Shown: positions 1 to 7,046 of the stretch, piece after piece
Layout of the letters: each line of letters opens with the position of its first letter
How positions within the stretch are numbered: position 1 is the stretch's first letter
From: CAIYRG01 sp035318785
GTDB taxonomy: Bacteria; Pseudomonadota; Alphaproteobacteria; Micropepsales; Micropepsaceae
NCBI GenBank assembly: GCA_035318785.1
Contig: DATHDZ010000107.1
Coordinates: forward strand, 1-10,132
Reading direction: 5' to 3'
Length of the DNA stretch: 10,132 bases
Translations under genes and position numbers: made by a program
The notes under the pieces: model-generated
What the model saw: the letters and a program-made list of their open reading frames with translations, nothing else
Databases searched by the model: none
Told to the model about the DNA's origin: nothing

Positions 1-1947
1 CAATTCGCCCCGTCCGGGCGCCGCGCCGAATTCGGGATGATGTTCGTCTAGAAGATTGAACCCGGCAACCGACAATTCGAAGCTTGGAGATATATTCCAG
101 CCCAGGCGCGTATCCAGCTCGAAATAGCCGGGCACCTTGGGGTTGGGCAGTTCGCTCACGCCACGCAGCCCAAAATCCCATTCGATATTGTGGTCAAGAT
201 TCATCGATGAGCGAAGTGAAACTTGTTGGCTCGGATCGTTGCCGGCGCCCGCCAGACCCATGATATCGAGGCTCCCAGGTTTGATGCGGAGATCCTCGTG
301 CAGCGCATTGAAACCGGCGGTCAGGCGCCACCAGTCGGTTACGCTATAAATTCCCCAAATCTCCACGCCATAGACGTTGCCCTCCATCCCGTTTTTAAAG
401 GTACCGGGCAGGAATCCGCTGCGGCCGGCGGTGGCGATGGGAATGATCCCGGTCGGGGCAAGCTCGATGGTGCGCAGATCATCATACACATTGTAATAGG
501 CGGAGACGGAGAGTGACGCCCGAGCGATGGATTCTGTCCGATAGCCGAGTTCATAGGCCGTAAGGATCTCGTCCTGGAAATTGGGTCCCCCGGCGATGGT
601 CGTGATCGAGCCGGATTTCTGGAAGACGTCCCGATCAAAGCGCGCAGGCGTGCGAGCAGCGCGCGATACCGCCGCCCACAGCATGTCGGTGTCGGTGACT
701 TTCCACGTCGAGCGTACGCTCGGCATGACAGCCATGTCGGTATAGGAATTTGTCTCGAATTTGATTCCGCCGATCAGCTTGAGAGTGTCTGTGACCGAAT
801 AGCTGTCCTGGACGAATAGATTTCCAAGGTTGAGCGTCCTGCCCGTCGGAGAAATGAATGCTCCGGTGGGAGTATTGAAAAAATGGTCCCTCGTAACGCG
901 GTAACCGCCGCCCCAATTGATGCTGTGCCGATCACCCAGAGAGAAACTGTGTAACAGGTCCAGATCATACGCTTCGACGACATCGCCGAGACCGGTGGGA
1001 GTCATGCGGCTTGTGTGGTCATAATAGGTCTGCACTTGCAGGGTGGAATCACCTTCGAAGCTGTGGTTCCAGCGCGCCAGCAGGTTGCGTCCCGTCACCC
1101 TCACGTCGCTGGATGCCGTTCCGCCGAAGGCGTCACCCTGAAACGTGAGGGCATCGCTCGACCCACTCCAATCGACGCGGAAACCTCCCTGAGGATTGTT
1201 CCAAGAATCATTGGCATCTTTACCGGCGGCGGTCACGGTGTTGCCGAGGTGCGAAGCCATGGCGTAGAGACGATAGGTAACCTTATCGCTGAGACTGCCG
1301 CCATATCGCGCGGCAACGCTGTTATCCAGATTGCCCCCGGTAACACTCAGCACTCCGCCCTTTGTGTCGCGGGAATTGCGCGTGAGGATATTGATCACGC
1401 CGTTGACGGCGTTGGAGCCCCATAGCGTCGCGCCCGGCCCGCTGATGACTTCGATACGTTCGATATCGTCCGGCAAAACGTTCACCGAATCCCAGAACAC
1501 ACCGGAATAGAGCGGCGTATAGACACTGCGCCCGTCGATCAGCACCAGCAGCTTGTTGCCGGGGGAGCCGTTGAAGCCGCGCGCGGTGATGGCGTAACCA
1601 AGGGCACTATCCCGCGCCACTTGAAGGTTCGGCGCCAGACGTAGCATTTCCGGAACACGGGTCGCGCCGGAGCGGCGTATGTCTTCCCGGGTGATGACAT
1701 AGATGGCCGCCGGCGCATCGTTCAATTTCTCGGGCATGCGGGTGGCCGACTCCACCGTCGCCCCAAACAATTGCTCCGGCGACAACGCGAAGGGATCGAT
1801 CGAATCCGCCGCCGATGCAGGATGATCGACGCAGCACAGGCCGAGCGCCGCCGCGGTCATGAGCGTGCGCTTTACCCAACGATGTCTGTGAAAGTTCTTT
1901 ACGAGCAGGCGCAACGGTTGAGAACTTGTTCTTTTGGTCAGCGCCAC
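1..1947 (-). CDS. TonB-dependent outer-membrane receptor, C-terminus cut by window edge
   Basis: An outer-membrane active transporter energised by TonB-ExbBD; the cargo (siderophore, vitamin, sugar or aromatic) cannot be told. The frame is open for 649 codons and runs off the left edge. A long leader (about residues 1-47, KR-rich then TAAALGLCCVDHPASA) ends in an ASA-type cleavage site. The plug domain spans about residues 75-190, with typical strings NDAPAAIYVITREDIRRSGA, LVLIDGRSVYTPLYSGVFW and ERIEVISGPGATLWGSNAVN. A beta-barrel follows, and the last visible residues (FNLLDEHHPEFG) are the usual near-C-terminal motif, so I expect only about 15-25 residues to be missing. The start is GTG at 1947, chosen because GAGG lies 6 bases upstream and a stop precedes it in frame. 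An ATG at 1860 would leave a leader without basic residues. It is transcribed away from the VOC genes and needs its own promoter within 1948-2125. Family confidence is high, substrate unknown. Confidence 0.93.
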   Translation of the reverse strand, partial: MALTKRTSSQPLRLLVKNFHRHRWVKRTLMTAAALGLCCVDHPASAADSIDPFALSPEQLFGATVESATRMPEKLNDAPAAIYVITREDIRRSGATRVPEMLRLAPNLQVARDSALGYAITARGFNGSPGNKLLVLIDGRSVYTPLYSGVFWDSVNVLPDDIERIEVISGPGATLWGSNAVNGVINILTRNSRDTKGGVLSVTGGNLDNSVAARYGGSLSDKVTYRLYAMASHLGNTVTAAGKDANDSWNNPQGGFRVDWSGSSDALTFQGDAFGGTASSDVRVTGRNLLARWNHSFEGDSTLQVQTYYDHTSRMTPTGLGDVVEAYDLDLLHSFSLGDRHSINWGGGYRVTRDHFFNTPTGAFISPTGRTLNLGNLFVQDSYSVTDTLKLIGGIKFETNSYTDMAVMPSVRSTWKVTDTDMLWAAVSRAARTPARFDRDVFQKSGSITTIAGGPNFQDEILTAYELGYRTESIARASLSVSAYYNVYDDLRTIELAPTGIIPIATAGRSGFLPGTFKNGMEGNVYGVEIWGIYSVTDWWRLTAGFNALHEDLRIKPGSLDIMGLAGAGNDPSQQVSLRSSMNLDHNIEWDFGLRGVSELPNPKVPGYFELDTRLGWNISPSFELSVAGFNLLDEHHPEFGAAPGRGEL

Positions 1948-2125
1948 GAAACGCCTCGATTTTCGCGTATGAGGCGCAAAACATAGGCGCGCTTAGTTAA
2001 GCAATCGCGTAAGGTTTGATTTTAAGCGGCGTTCAGCCCCTTTTGCTCGACAAAATGCCTTCAATCGAGACCGCTTCCTCGTAATCCTACGAGGTGCGAG
2101 ACTCCGCGGGCGTTGGTGCAGAAAG
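1948..2125. other. Intergenic region upstream of the TonB receptor
   Basis: This non-coding stretch lies between the receptor start and the terminator of the VOC genes. It must hold the receptor promoter, but I see no convincing -35/-10 pair on the minus strand. It contains a GAGG ribosome-binding site at 1954-1957 (minus) and the dyad at 2077-2094. I see no small ORF with a good ribosome-binding site. Confidence 0.5.
2077..2094. repeat. Perfect 7-bp inverted repeat (possible operator or hairpin)
   Basis: CCTCGTA and TACGAGG flank a 4-base centre (ATCC). The element sits about 130 bases upstream of the receptor start and 32 bases from the terminator. There is no U-tract after it on either strand, so it is not a standard terminator. 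An operator for the receptor or a 5' leader hairpin are both possible. Function is inferred from position only. Confidence 0.4.
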
Positions 2126-2163
2126 AAAAAGCCCCGCGGATGCAAGTCCGCGAGGCCTTTTCA
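2126..2163 (-). terminator. Rho-independent terminator after the VOC gene pair
   Basis: On the minus strand a 10-bp stem (2156-2147 with 2140-2131, one G-U pair) closes a 6-base loop and is followed by TTTTT. It lies 22 bases past the stop of the downstream VOC gene. The plus-strand reading also ends in TTTT, so it may stop transcription from both sides and insulate the TonB receptor gene. Confidence 0.9.
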
Positions 2164-2185
2164 TCGTTGGAATACAACTCTAGCG

Positions 2186-2773
2186 TTAAGCGCCGTCGCT
2201 CAACGCGTTGTTGGCGACACCGCTGATCTGCACGTCGTAGCCAAACGGATCGGTCATGTGCAGGCTGTAGAGACCGCCATCGCGGACGTTCTCGACGCCG
2301 AGCGACTTCAACTCGACCTTTGCGCGCTCACGGTCGAAATCGGCGACCGTGTAGCCCATGTGTTCGACCAATGCCTGGCTCTTGCGCCGGGGCGCCGCGC
2401 CGCCTTGGGGCGGAGCGTTGAGGTCGCGCGAGCGGATGATAAGGCTGGTCAGCGGCACATCGTTCGCGGTGACGCCGAAGGGTTTTTCGCCTTTTTTCCC
2501 AAACGGCAGCGCCACGTCGATCTTGGTCGCGCCGACCTGTTCGAGATTGAAGACTTTGGAGTACCAGTCCGCAGCCTTCCTGAAGTCCGGGCAATTGTAG
2601 GAAATGTGATTGATCAGCGCGACCTTGAGCGCCGGATCTGGCGCACCGGCGGCGCCGGCCGTGGTCGTTGCAGCGGTCGTCGTGGCCGCGACGGTGAGCG
2701 TTTCGAGAAGTGCGCGGCGGCTGATCTTGCCTTTGGCGAACTCGTCGAGCTTGGTTGCGTAGAAGCTTTCCAT
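2186..2773 (-). CDS. Exported VOC-fold (glyoxalase/dioxygenase-like) protein, distal copy
   Basis: A 195-residue protein of the vicinal oxygen chelate superfamily, whose members are metal-dependent lyases, dioxygenases or binding proteins. The N-terminus has an amphipathic lead-in and a twin-arginine motif SRRALLETL (R19, R20), followed by an Ala/Thr-rich hydrophobic stretch to about residue 45, which fits Tat export of a folded protein. The VOC modules begin at INHISYNCPDF (H56) and VEHMGYTV (H138) and end at DPFGYDVQIS. The position that is usually the Glu ligand is Gln (Q182). The start ATG at 2773 has AGGAG 7 bases upstream, overlapping the stop of the preceding gene, so translation is probably coupled. 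It is a clear paralogue of that gene: both have RR at 19-20 and the first His at 56. The reaction is unknown; a lyase or ring-cleavage role is only suggested by fold. Confidence 0.88.
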   Translation of the reverse strand: MESFYATKLDEFAKGKISRRALLETLTVAATTTAATTTAGAAGAPDPALKVALINHISYNCPDFRKAADWYSKVFNLEQVGATKIDVALPFGKKGEKPFGVTANDVPLTSLIIRSRDLNAPPQGGAAPRRKSQALVEHMGYTVADFDRERAKVELKSLGVENVRDGGLYSLHMTDPFGYDVQISGVANNALSDGA

Positions 2774-2780
2774 TTTATTT

Positions 2781-2787
2781 CTCCTTA
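2781..2787 (-). promoter_or_regulatory. Shine-Dalgarno overlapping the upstream stop codon
   Basis: The minus-strand heptamer TAAGGAG contains both the TAA stop of the proximal VOC gene and the ribosome-binding site of the distal one, 7 bases before its ATG. This fixes the distal start and points to translational coupling of the pair. Confidence 0.8.
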
Positions 2788-3324
2788 TGCGCCGCGACGG
2801 AACGCGTTTTCTTGAACCGCATTGCCGATCTGGACGTCGTAATCGAACGGATCATAGACATGCAGGCTGCCGTCGCGCCCGGTAGGAGCGTTGAAGCCCT
2901 TGGCCTTCAGCGCAGCGCGAACCTTGCCCTCGTCCCAATTGGAAATCGTATAGCAGACATGATCGATCACAGCCTCGGACGTCTTGGGAGGATTGGCACC
3001 GGGATTGTGCACGACAAGGAAATTGCCGCCCTTGTCCGGCGCCGGACCGAAAGCGAGATTCGCCCGGCCCTTGCCCTTGTCGTTCACCACCTGCATGCCG
3101 AAGGTCGACGAGTAGAAGTCGCGCGCCTTGGTGTAATCCGGACACAGATAGGACACGTGATTGACGCCCAGCCCCTTGAACCCGCGACCGGCGGGCGCTG
3201 CGTTCGCTTCCGGGCCGCCTGCGGCATAGATGGCGGTGGCGATACCAAGCATTTGACAGAATTCGCGGCGACCTAGTCTGCCGCTCTCGAAGTCTCGAAT
3301 GAGACGATCGATGAATTTTTCCAT
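2785..3324 (-). CDS. Exported VOC-fold protein, proximal copy
   Basis: A 179-residue paralogue of the following gene. I chose ATG 3324 rather than an upstream extension to 3384 because the leader MEKFIDRLIRDFESGRLGRR aligns with that of the neighbour and puts RR at 19-20 in both; GGGAGG lies 11 bases upstream, somewhat far. The twin-arginine motif GRREFCQMLG precedes a hydrophobic, Ala-rich segment up to about residue 44. VOC signatures are VNHVSYLCPDY (H56), IDHVCYTI (H122) and DPFDYDVQIG, where Gln (Q165) takes the place of the usual C-terminal Glu ligand. It lies 101 bases after the porin gene on the same strand with no visible terminator between, so co-transcription with the porin is possible. 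The two VOC products could form a heterodimer, since many single-module VOC proteins dimerise; that is inference. Substrate unknown. Confidence 0.87.
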   Translation of the reverse strand: MEKFIDRLIRDFESGRLGRREFCQMLGIATAIYAAGGPEANAAPAGRGFKGLGVNHVSYLCPDYTKARDFYSSTFGMQVVNDKGKGRANLAFGPAPDKGGNFLVVHNPGANPPKTSEAVIDHVCYTISNWDEGKVRAALKAKGFNAPTGRDGSLHVYDPFDYDVQIGNAVQENAFRRGA

Positions 3325-3425
3325 GGTGCTGTGAACCTCCCTGTTGGTCGATGCGGTGAGAGACGCCCGCCGATCCGGCACCACAATAGCGATTTTCCGG
3401 GCCGCGAGACAGGTGGGTTCCGCCC

Positions 3426-4808
3426 TTAATATTCGAGGTGCACGCGCATACCAAAGACCGAGACTGGACCGCGGTCGCCATTGTAAGCGGGATTGGCGAT
3501 GAACTGATAATCTGCGGCCAATATAAATCCCGCTGCAATATACGCACTGTAGTAGGTTTCGATGATGTTCTCAGAACCGTAGTGGAGCAGGCTTCCGTCA
3601 CCAATCAGGATTCCGCGCCCGCCTGCCGCGAAATAGCTGCGCGCGGACTTCGATAATTCATTCGTCACGACGGCAAGACCTAGAGCGTCTTGAGGCCTCT
3701 CCCATAGGTTTCCTTTCAGCGACAGTCCGGCCGACAGCGAGCGATTTATTTCGGTGAATTCATACGCCTCTTTGCTGCCGTCATTGATGCTCGCACGCGC
3801 GAAGAAACCGAGATCGTCCATGATCCGCTGCTCGAGATTGATCGCGGCGCCGGGCCGCGAGCTATATGCCCGCACCGAAGCCACATCGGGTATCGTACCC
3901 GTCGCTTTGGCGATGACGACGGCGTCGGAATAGGAGCCCATGCGTCCACGATTGACGTAACCGAGCAGCTTGATCTTGCCTGTGTGGCCAAAGAATGTAT
4001 GGCGGGCCTCGGCTTCGCCCACAAATTCAAACTGGCTGAAATCGGTTTCGAGTGCGGTGGTATTGGGCACGCGCGACAAGTCGAAAAGCCCGGTGCGGAG
4101 CGTCCACCAATTCTGCGTCCATTCCATAACGATGCCGTAGCTATAACCCCATGCATCCGCCGCGTAATCGAAGGCGCCGGAATCGATCACTGCCCAATTG
4201 AGAAAATCTCGCCTTGGGTCGTGGGCATCCGCATTGGTGTCGAAAATATCCGTTACCGAGATTTTGCCTGCGGTGACCACCAAATTGTCTGCCGTCCGCG
4301 ATCCTCCAAGCTGATTGGCATCGGGTTCAACCTGTTCAACACTGCCGCCGAGGGAGAAGATCTGGCGGAAAAACAGGCGCTGCAGTCGAAAATAAGGTGC
4401 CGACTTGCCCACCTTGTAGGCTTCGCCGCTGGGGAAGCCCGCGACACCCATCGTGTTGCTGAGGCCGAATCCCTGATCGATTTCGGGATTGATCCAGAAT
4501 TCAGAACCGGTCCACAGGCGCGCGCCTGCATAGAGAGTCGCGTCGAAGGTTTCGTTGCCCCGGCTGCCGGGATCAAGACTGTTGACGCCACGAAAGGGAG
4601 AGCGAAAGGCCGGATGGTATTGCCAAAGATGCGTGATCTGCCCGTGCAGAGACCAGCCTTCCGTTTGGTTGGGATCGGCAGCGAGCGCCGAGCTGTTCCA
4701 GAGCGAAAGCAAAAGGACAAACAAGAAGGGAAACGGTCGCGCATCGACTTTGACGCAGCGGACGAATTGCTCAGCGTTACGAGGTCCGGTATTTCGTGAC
4801 GGGATCAT
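3426..4808 (-). CDS. OprB-like carbohydrate-selective porin family protein
   Basis: An outer-membrane beta-barrel of 460 residues, close to the usual length of OprB-type porins, which let sugars and other small organic solutes diffuse into the periplasm. A Sec signal peptide covers about residues 22-42 (hydrophobic core FPFLFVLLLSLW, cleavage near SALA-AD). Family-like strings include FWINPEIDQGFGLSNTMGVAGFPSGEAYKVG, LVVTAGKISVTDIFDTN, DPRRDFLNWAVIDSGAFDYAADAWGYSYG and ADYQFIANPAYNGDRGPVSVFGMR. The chain ends in Tyr (VHLEY), the typical C-terminal aromatic for barrel insertion. Start choice is uncertain: ATG 4808 or an in-frame GTG at 4814; neither has a clear Shine-Dalgarno and a stop lies upstream in frame, so no earlier start exists. 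It is divergent from the DUF1194 gene and upstream of the two VOC genes. OprB members often transport sugars, but the true solute here is unknown. Confidence 0.9.
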   Translation of the reverse strand: MIPSRNTGPRNAEQFVRCVKVDARPFPFLFVLLLSLWNSSALAADPNQTEGWSLHGQITHLWQYHPAFRSPFRGVNSLDPGSRGNETFDATLYAGARLWTGSEFWINPEIDQGFGLSNTMGVAGFPSGEAYKVGKSAPYFRLQRLFFRQIFSLGGSVEQVEPDANQLGGSRTADNLVVTAGKISVTDIFDTNADAHDPRRDFLNWAVIDSGAFDYAADAWGYSYGIVMEWTQNWWTLRTGLFDLSRVPNTTALETDFSQFEFVGEAEARHTFFGHTGKIKLLGYVNRGRMGSYSDAVVIAKATGTIPDVASVRAYSSRPGAAINLEQRIMDDLGFFARASINDGSKEAYEFTEINRSLSAGLSLKGNLWERPQDALGLAVVTNELSKSARSYFAAGGRGILIGDGSLLHYGSENIIETYYSAYIAAGFILAADYQFIANPAYNGDRGPVSVFGMRVHLEY

Positions 4809-4810
4809 GA

Positions 4811-4834
4811 ACACAGTGTCATGCGTGGACGCAT
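4811..4834. promoter_or_regulatory. Two adjacent dyads between divergent porin and DUF1194 genes
   Basis: ACAC-A-GTGT (4811-4819) is followed one base later by ATGCGT-GG-ACGCAT (4821-4834), both perfect inverted repeats, in an intergenic space of only about 70 bases. The location just upstream of the porin start is suited to a repressor operator. No protein is implied by the sequence; function is inferred. Confidence 0.4.
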
Positions 4835-4878
4835 CAATCGGCGAGTATCCTTAGCCGAATCCGCCGGGGAGATCATTG

Positions 4879-5787
4879 ATGACGAGACGATCGAACATCT
4901 CGAAAGCGCCGTGCGATCCGATGCTTTCCCTCCCGCTCTGCGGCTCGCTTTTCGTTCTTCTCGCCGGGACCTCGCCGGCGCCAGCCGCAGAACAGGTCGA
5001 TCTGAAGCTCGTCTTGGCCACGGATGTCTCGCGCAGCATCGACGATGACGAGCTTCGCCTCGAGCGCGAAGGAACGGCCGAAGCGTTTCTTGACCCCGAC
5101 GTCATCAAAGCCATCCAAAGCGGGTCTTTGGGACGAATTGCCGTTGCAGCTTTCGATTTTTCAAGCCCGCAGGACAACCGGGTCACGATGGAGTGGCACA
5201 TCATCCATGATCGGGCCAGCGCCGTGGCCTTGGCCGAGACCATTCGCGACACACCGCGCACGCCCGGCCGGCGCACATCGATCAGCGGCGCTCTCGAACT
5301 CGGTTCGCTCCTCATCGAGTCGAGCGAACAAGACATCGTGGCGACGCGAAAGGTGATCGATGTCTCCGGTGACGGTCCAAACAATGACGGCGCAGTGATG
5401 ACCCAAGCCCACGACAAAGTCATTGCGCAGGGCATCGTGGTGAACGGCCTGCCGGTGATGGACGACAATGCCAATGGCTATTTTCCCGCCCTCGACAAAT
5501 ATTACGCCGCTTGCGTAGCCGGCGGGCGCGGTTCCTTTGTCGTGGCGGTTCATAACTACAAGGATTTCAGCGCAGCCATGCGGCACAAGCTGATTCTGGA
5601 GATTTCACAGAACGAGACGCAAGTCCGACAAGCGATAACCCGTCGAGGGAAAACCTACAGCTTGCTAAAACTTACCGCAGCAGCGCCGGCGCCGCCCTTG
5701 CCTGCACCGCTAGTATTGCGAGCCGGGCCCAATGAATTTTCCAGCCGGTGCGACATTGGCGGCTTCGGCTTTGGCGGCGGTTTTTGA
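4879..5787 (+). CDS. Secreted DUF1194 protein with von Willebrand factor A-like domain
   Basis: A 302-residue exported protein. The signal peptide has basic residues (MTRRSNISK), a hydrophobic stretch (LCGSLFVLLAG) and an APAA-type cleavage near residue 37. The vWA-like domain begins with KLVLATDVSRS: the MIDAS DxSxS motif is D49, S51, S53. It continues through IAVAAFDFS, RRTSISGAL (likely MIDAS Thr T133) and VIDVSGDGPNN, which are hallmark strings of DUF1194, and ends near residue 245. The tail is Pro/Ala-rich and finishes GGFGFGGGF. ATG 4879 is preferred to the overlapping TTG 4876 because GGGGAG sits 7 bases before it; ATG 4921 would give a leader without positive charge. vWA domains bind ligands through a divalent metal, but the partner of DUF1194 proteins is not known to me. 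It is divergent from the porin and convergent with the 17 kDa antigen-like gene, so probably a single-gene unit. Confidence 0.9.
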   Translation: MTRRSNISKAPCDPMLSLPLCGSLFVLLAGTSPAPAAEQVDLKLVLATDVSRSIDDDELRLEREGTAEAFLDPDVIKAIQSGSLGRIAVAAFDFSSPQDNRVTMEWHIIHDRASAVALAETIRDTPRTPGRRTSISGALELGSLLIESSEQDIVATRKVIDVSGDGPNNDGAVMTQAHDKVIAQGIVVNGLPVMDDNANGYFPALDKYYAACVAGGRGSFVVAVHNYKDFSAAMRHKLILEISQNETQVRQAITRRGKTYSLLKLTAAAPAPPLPAPLVLRAGPNEFSSRCDIGGFGFGGGF

Positions 5788-5802
5788 AATCCGCCAAAGC
5801 CG
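5766..5802. repeat. 12-bp perfect inverted repeat spanning the DUF1194 stop codon
   Basis: CGGCTTTGGCGG (5766-5777) and CCGCCAAAGCCG (5791-5802) flank a 13-base loop that holds the TGA stop. The left arm encodes the Gly-rich C-terminus GFGFGG. No T-run follows on either strand, so it is not a classical intrinsic terminator, but it lies between convergent genes and could block readthrough, protect the mRNA 3' end or be a remnant of a repeat. Confidence 0.65.
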
Positions 5803-5843
5803 GGAGCCGCGTCAACCGCTGAAAGTCGTCACGCGCGCGGCGA

Positions 5844-7046
5844 CTAATCGACAAGAGCCCATGTGCCATCCTGTTGCCGGCATGCATGACCCTTCGCAAT
5901 CTGGGGCGTGCCGCGCACATAGATCGTTTGGGTGTAGGTCGCACAGCGATAATTATCCCGGTCGTTGTAATAGTCACCCACGAGCAACGTTCCGTAATGC
6001 CCGGTTCTGGCGTTGCGCCACTGATAGCTGGCCTTGCTGCGACCGCGTTCAAAGCCTTCATAATAAGTGGGATAAACATAGCTGCGATCTTCGCAGTCCA
6101 GATTCCCCGCAAGGCTGGCACCGCCCACGCCGCCAAGAATGAGTCCGGCGAGCGTGGCACCGCCCTGGCCGTTCGATACCGCGTTGCCTAAAATGCCACC
6201 CAAAATCGCGCCGACAACCGCGCCGCCAACCTCATTGTTCGACCGGCAATCGCGATAGAAGGAATCATCGGCATAGACATAGTCGTGCGGGTAGCGCTCA
6301 CGCCAATGTTGCGCGACGCGATAGCTTTGGCGATTGCGCTGGAAATTGTTCGGGTCGTTACCGTAACGGCCATAGTAGCGCCGGTTGAAGTCGTTCTGGT
6401 CGAAGCTGCGGCCGGAATTCCTCCCATAGGGCGCGTAGTTGTTGCCGTACTGGCTGTTGTTGTTCCCGTACCCATACTGGCCGTTGTTGTTCCCGTACTG
6501 GCCGTTGTTCCCGTACTGGCCGTTGTTGTTCCCGTACTGGCCGTTGTTGCGATTGTTGCCCTGCTGAACCCCATTTTGGGGACCGCCCTGCCGATTGCCT
6601 CGTCCGGCATCCTGCGGCTGAACCGGCGCTTGCTGAACGCTGCCCTGCTGCGCGCCACCTTGTTGCGCGCCGCCGCGTCCCCCACGCTGCCCATCGCCTG
6701 GCTGAACACTTCCTTGCTGGACATTGCCTTGCCCGCGGACGCCGCGGCCATTTTCTTGTGGAACATTGTTCGGCTCGACGGCACGTTGCTGGGCCGCACC
6801 TTGCTGCGCGCCGCGGCCCCCCTCTTGGGCGCCTTGAGTCCTCTCCTGTGGGCGGTCGCGCTGTTCCGGCGCCGGCGCGGCCGGCGGAGCAGCTTGCTGC
6901 TGGCCCGGCATCTCGCATCTGCCTTCAACCGTGTGCCCGCCATTTCTTTCGCATTGCGGGAGCCGTCCGATCTGAGCCGTCGCGGAATGGGCTGTCAGCG
7001 CGATAAGGGCGCCGCTCAGCAACGTCGTCTTCACCAGATTCAACAT
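5844..7046 (-). CDS. Secreted Gln/Asn/Gly-rich protein with glycine-zipper 17 kDa surface-antigen-like C-terminus
   Basis: A 400-residue exported protein. The start is ATG 7046, with AAGGAAG just upstream and an ideal signal peptide (MLNLVKTTLLSGALIALTAHSATA, cleaved before QIG); an in-frame extension to 7142 lacks such support. There is no lipobox, unlike the classical 17 kDa lipoprotein antigens. Residues about 48-165 are low-complexity Gln/Gly/Pro/Arg (QQG, GGRGAQQ). Residues 167-203 are an imperfect NNNGQYG repeat, followed by a Tyr/Arg/Asn-rich stretch. The conserved part is a glycine zipper (VGGAVVGAILGGILGNAV ... LAGLILGGVGGASLAG, about 273-315), then a domain ending RCATYTQTIYVRG ... 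ACRQQDGTWALVD, as in Rickettsia 17 kDa antigen relatives. Six Cys (32, 44, 267, 318, 368, 389) could form disulphides. Glycine-zipper proteins usually sit in or on the outer membrane; the long disordered part may be surface-exposed. Its role is unknown. Confidence 0.87.
   Translation of the reverse strand: MLNLVKTTLLSGALIALTAHSATAQIGRLPQCERNGGHTVEGRCEMPGQQQAAPPAAPAPEQRDRPQERTQGAQEGGRGAQQGAAQQRAVEPNNVPQENGRGVRGQGNVQQGSVQPGDGQRGGRGGAQQGGAQQGSVQQAPVQPQDAGRGNRQGGPQNGVQQGNNRNNGQYGNNNGQYGNNGQYGNNNGQYGYGNNNSQYGNNYAPYGRNSGRSFDQNDFNRRYYGRYGNDPNNFQRNRQSYRVAQHWRERYPHDYVYADDSFYRDCRSNNEVGGAVVGAILGGILGNAVSNGQGGATLAGLILGGVGGASLAGNLDCEDRSYVYPTYYEGFERGRSKASYQWRNARTGHYGTLLVGDYYNDRDNYRCATYTQTIYVRGTPQIAKGHACRQQDGTWALVD
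6438..6548 (-). repeat. Imperfect tandem repeat encoding NNNGQYG units
   Basis: Units of 18, 21 and 27 bases repeat within the antigen-like gene; on the plus strand the core is CCGTTGTTGTTCCCGTACTGG (21 bases), best preserved at 6481-6501, 6502-6519 (one codon shorter) and 6520-6540. All length differences are multiples of three, so the frame is kept. The near-identity of copies at the DNA level suggests recent slippage expansion. Confidence 0.85.

Noticed and set aside
1607..1984. Minus-strand ATG frame at 1984 over the receptor start
   Set aside because: It is one frame off the TonB plug sequence and shows no family motif. The true frame begins at GTG 1947 with GAGG upstream.
2852..3604. 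Minus-strand open frame of 250 codons overlapping the proximal VOC gene and the porin end
   Set aside because: The translation is Arg/Ser-rich without domain features and overlaps two well supported genes in another frame.
3984..4799. Plus-strand open frame (271 codons) across the porin gene
   Set aside because: No recognisable protein features, while the minus strand encodes a full OprB-like porin with signal peptide and aromatic C-terminus. It is a high-GC shadow frame.
6438..6548. CRISPR-like short repeats
   Set aside because: Units are contiguous with no unique spacers, lie within a coding frame, and vary by whole codons.
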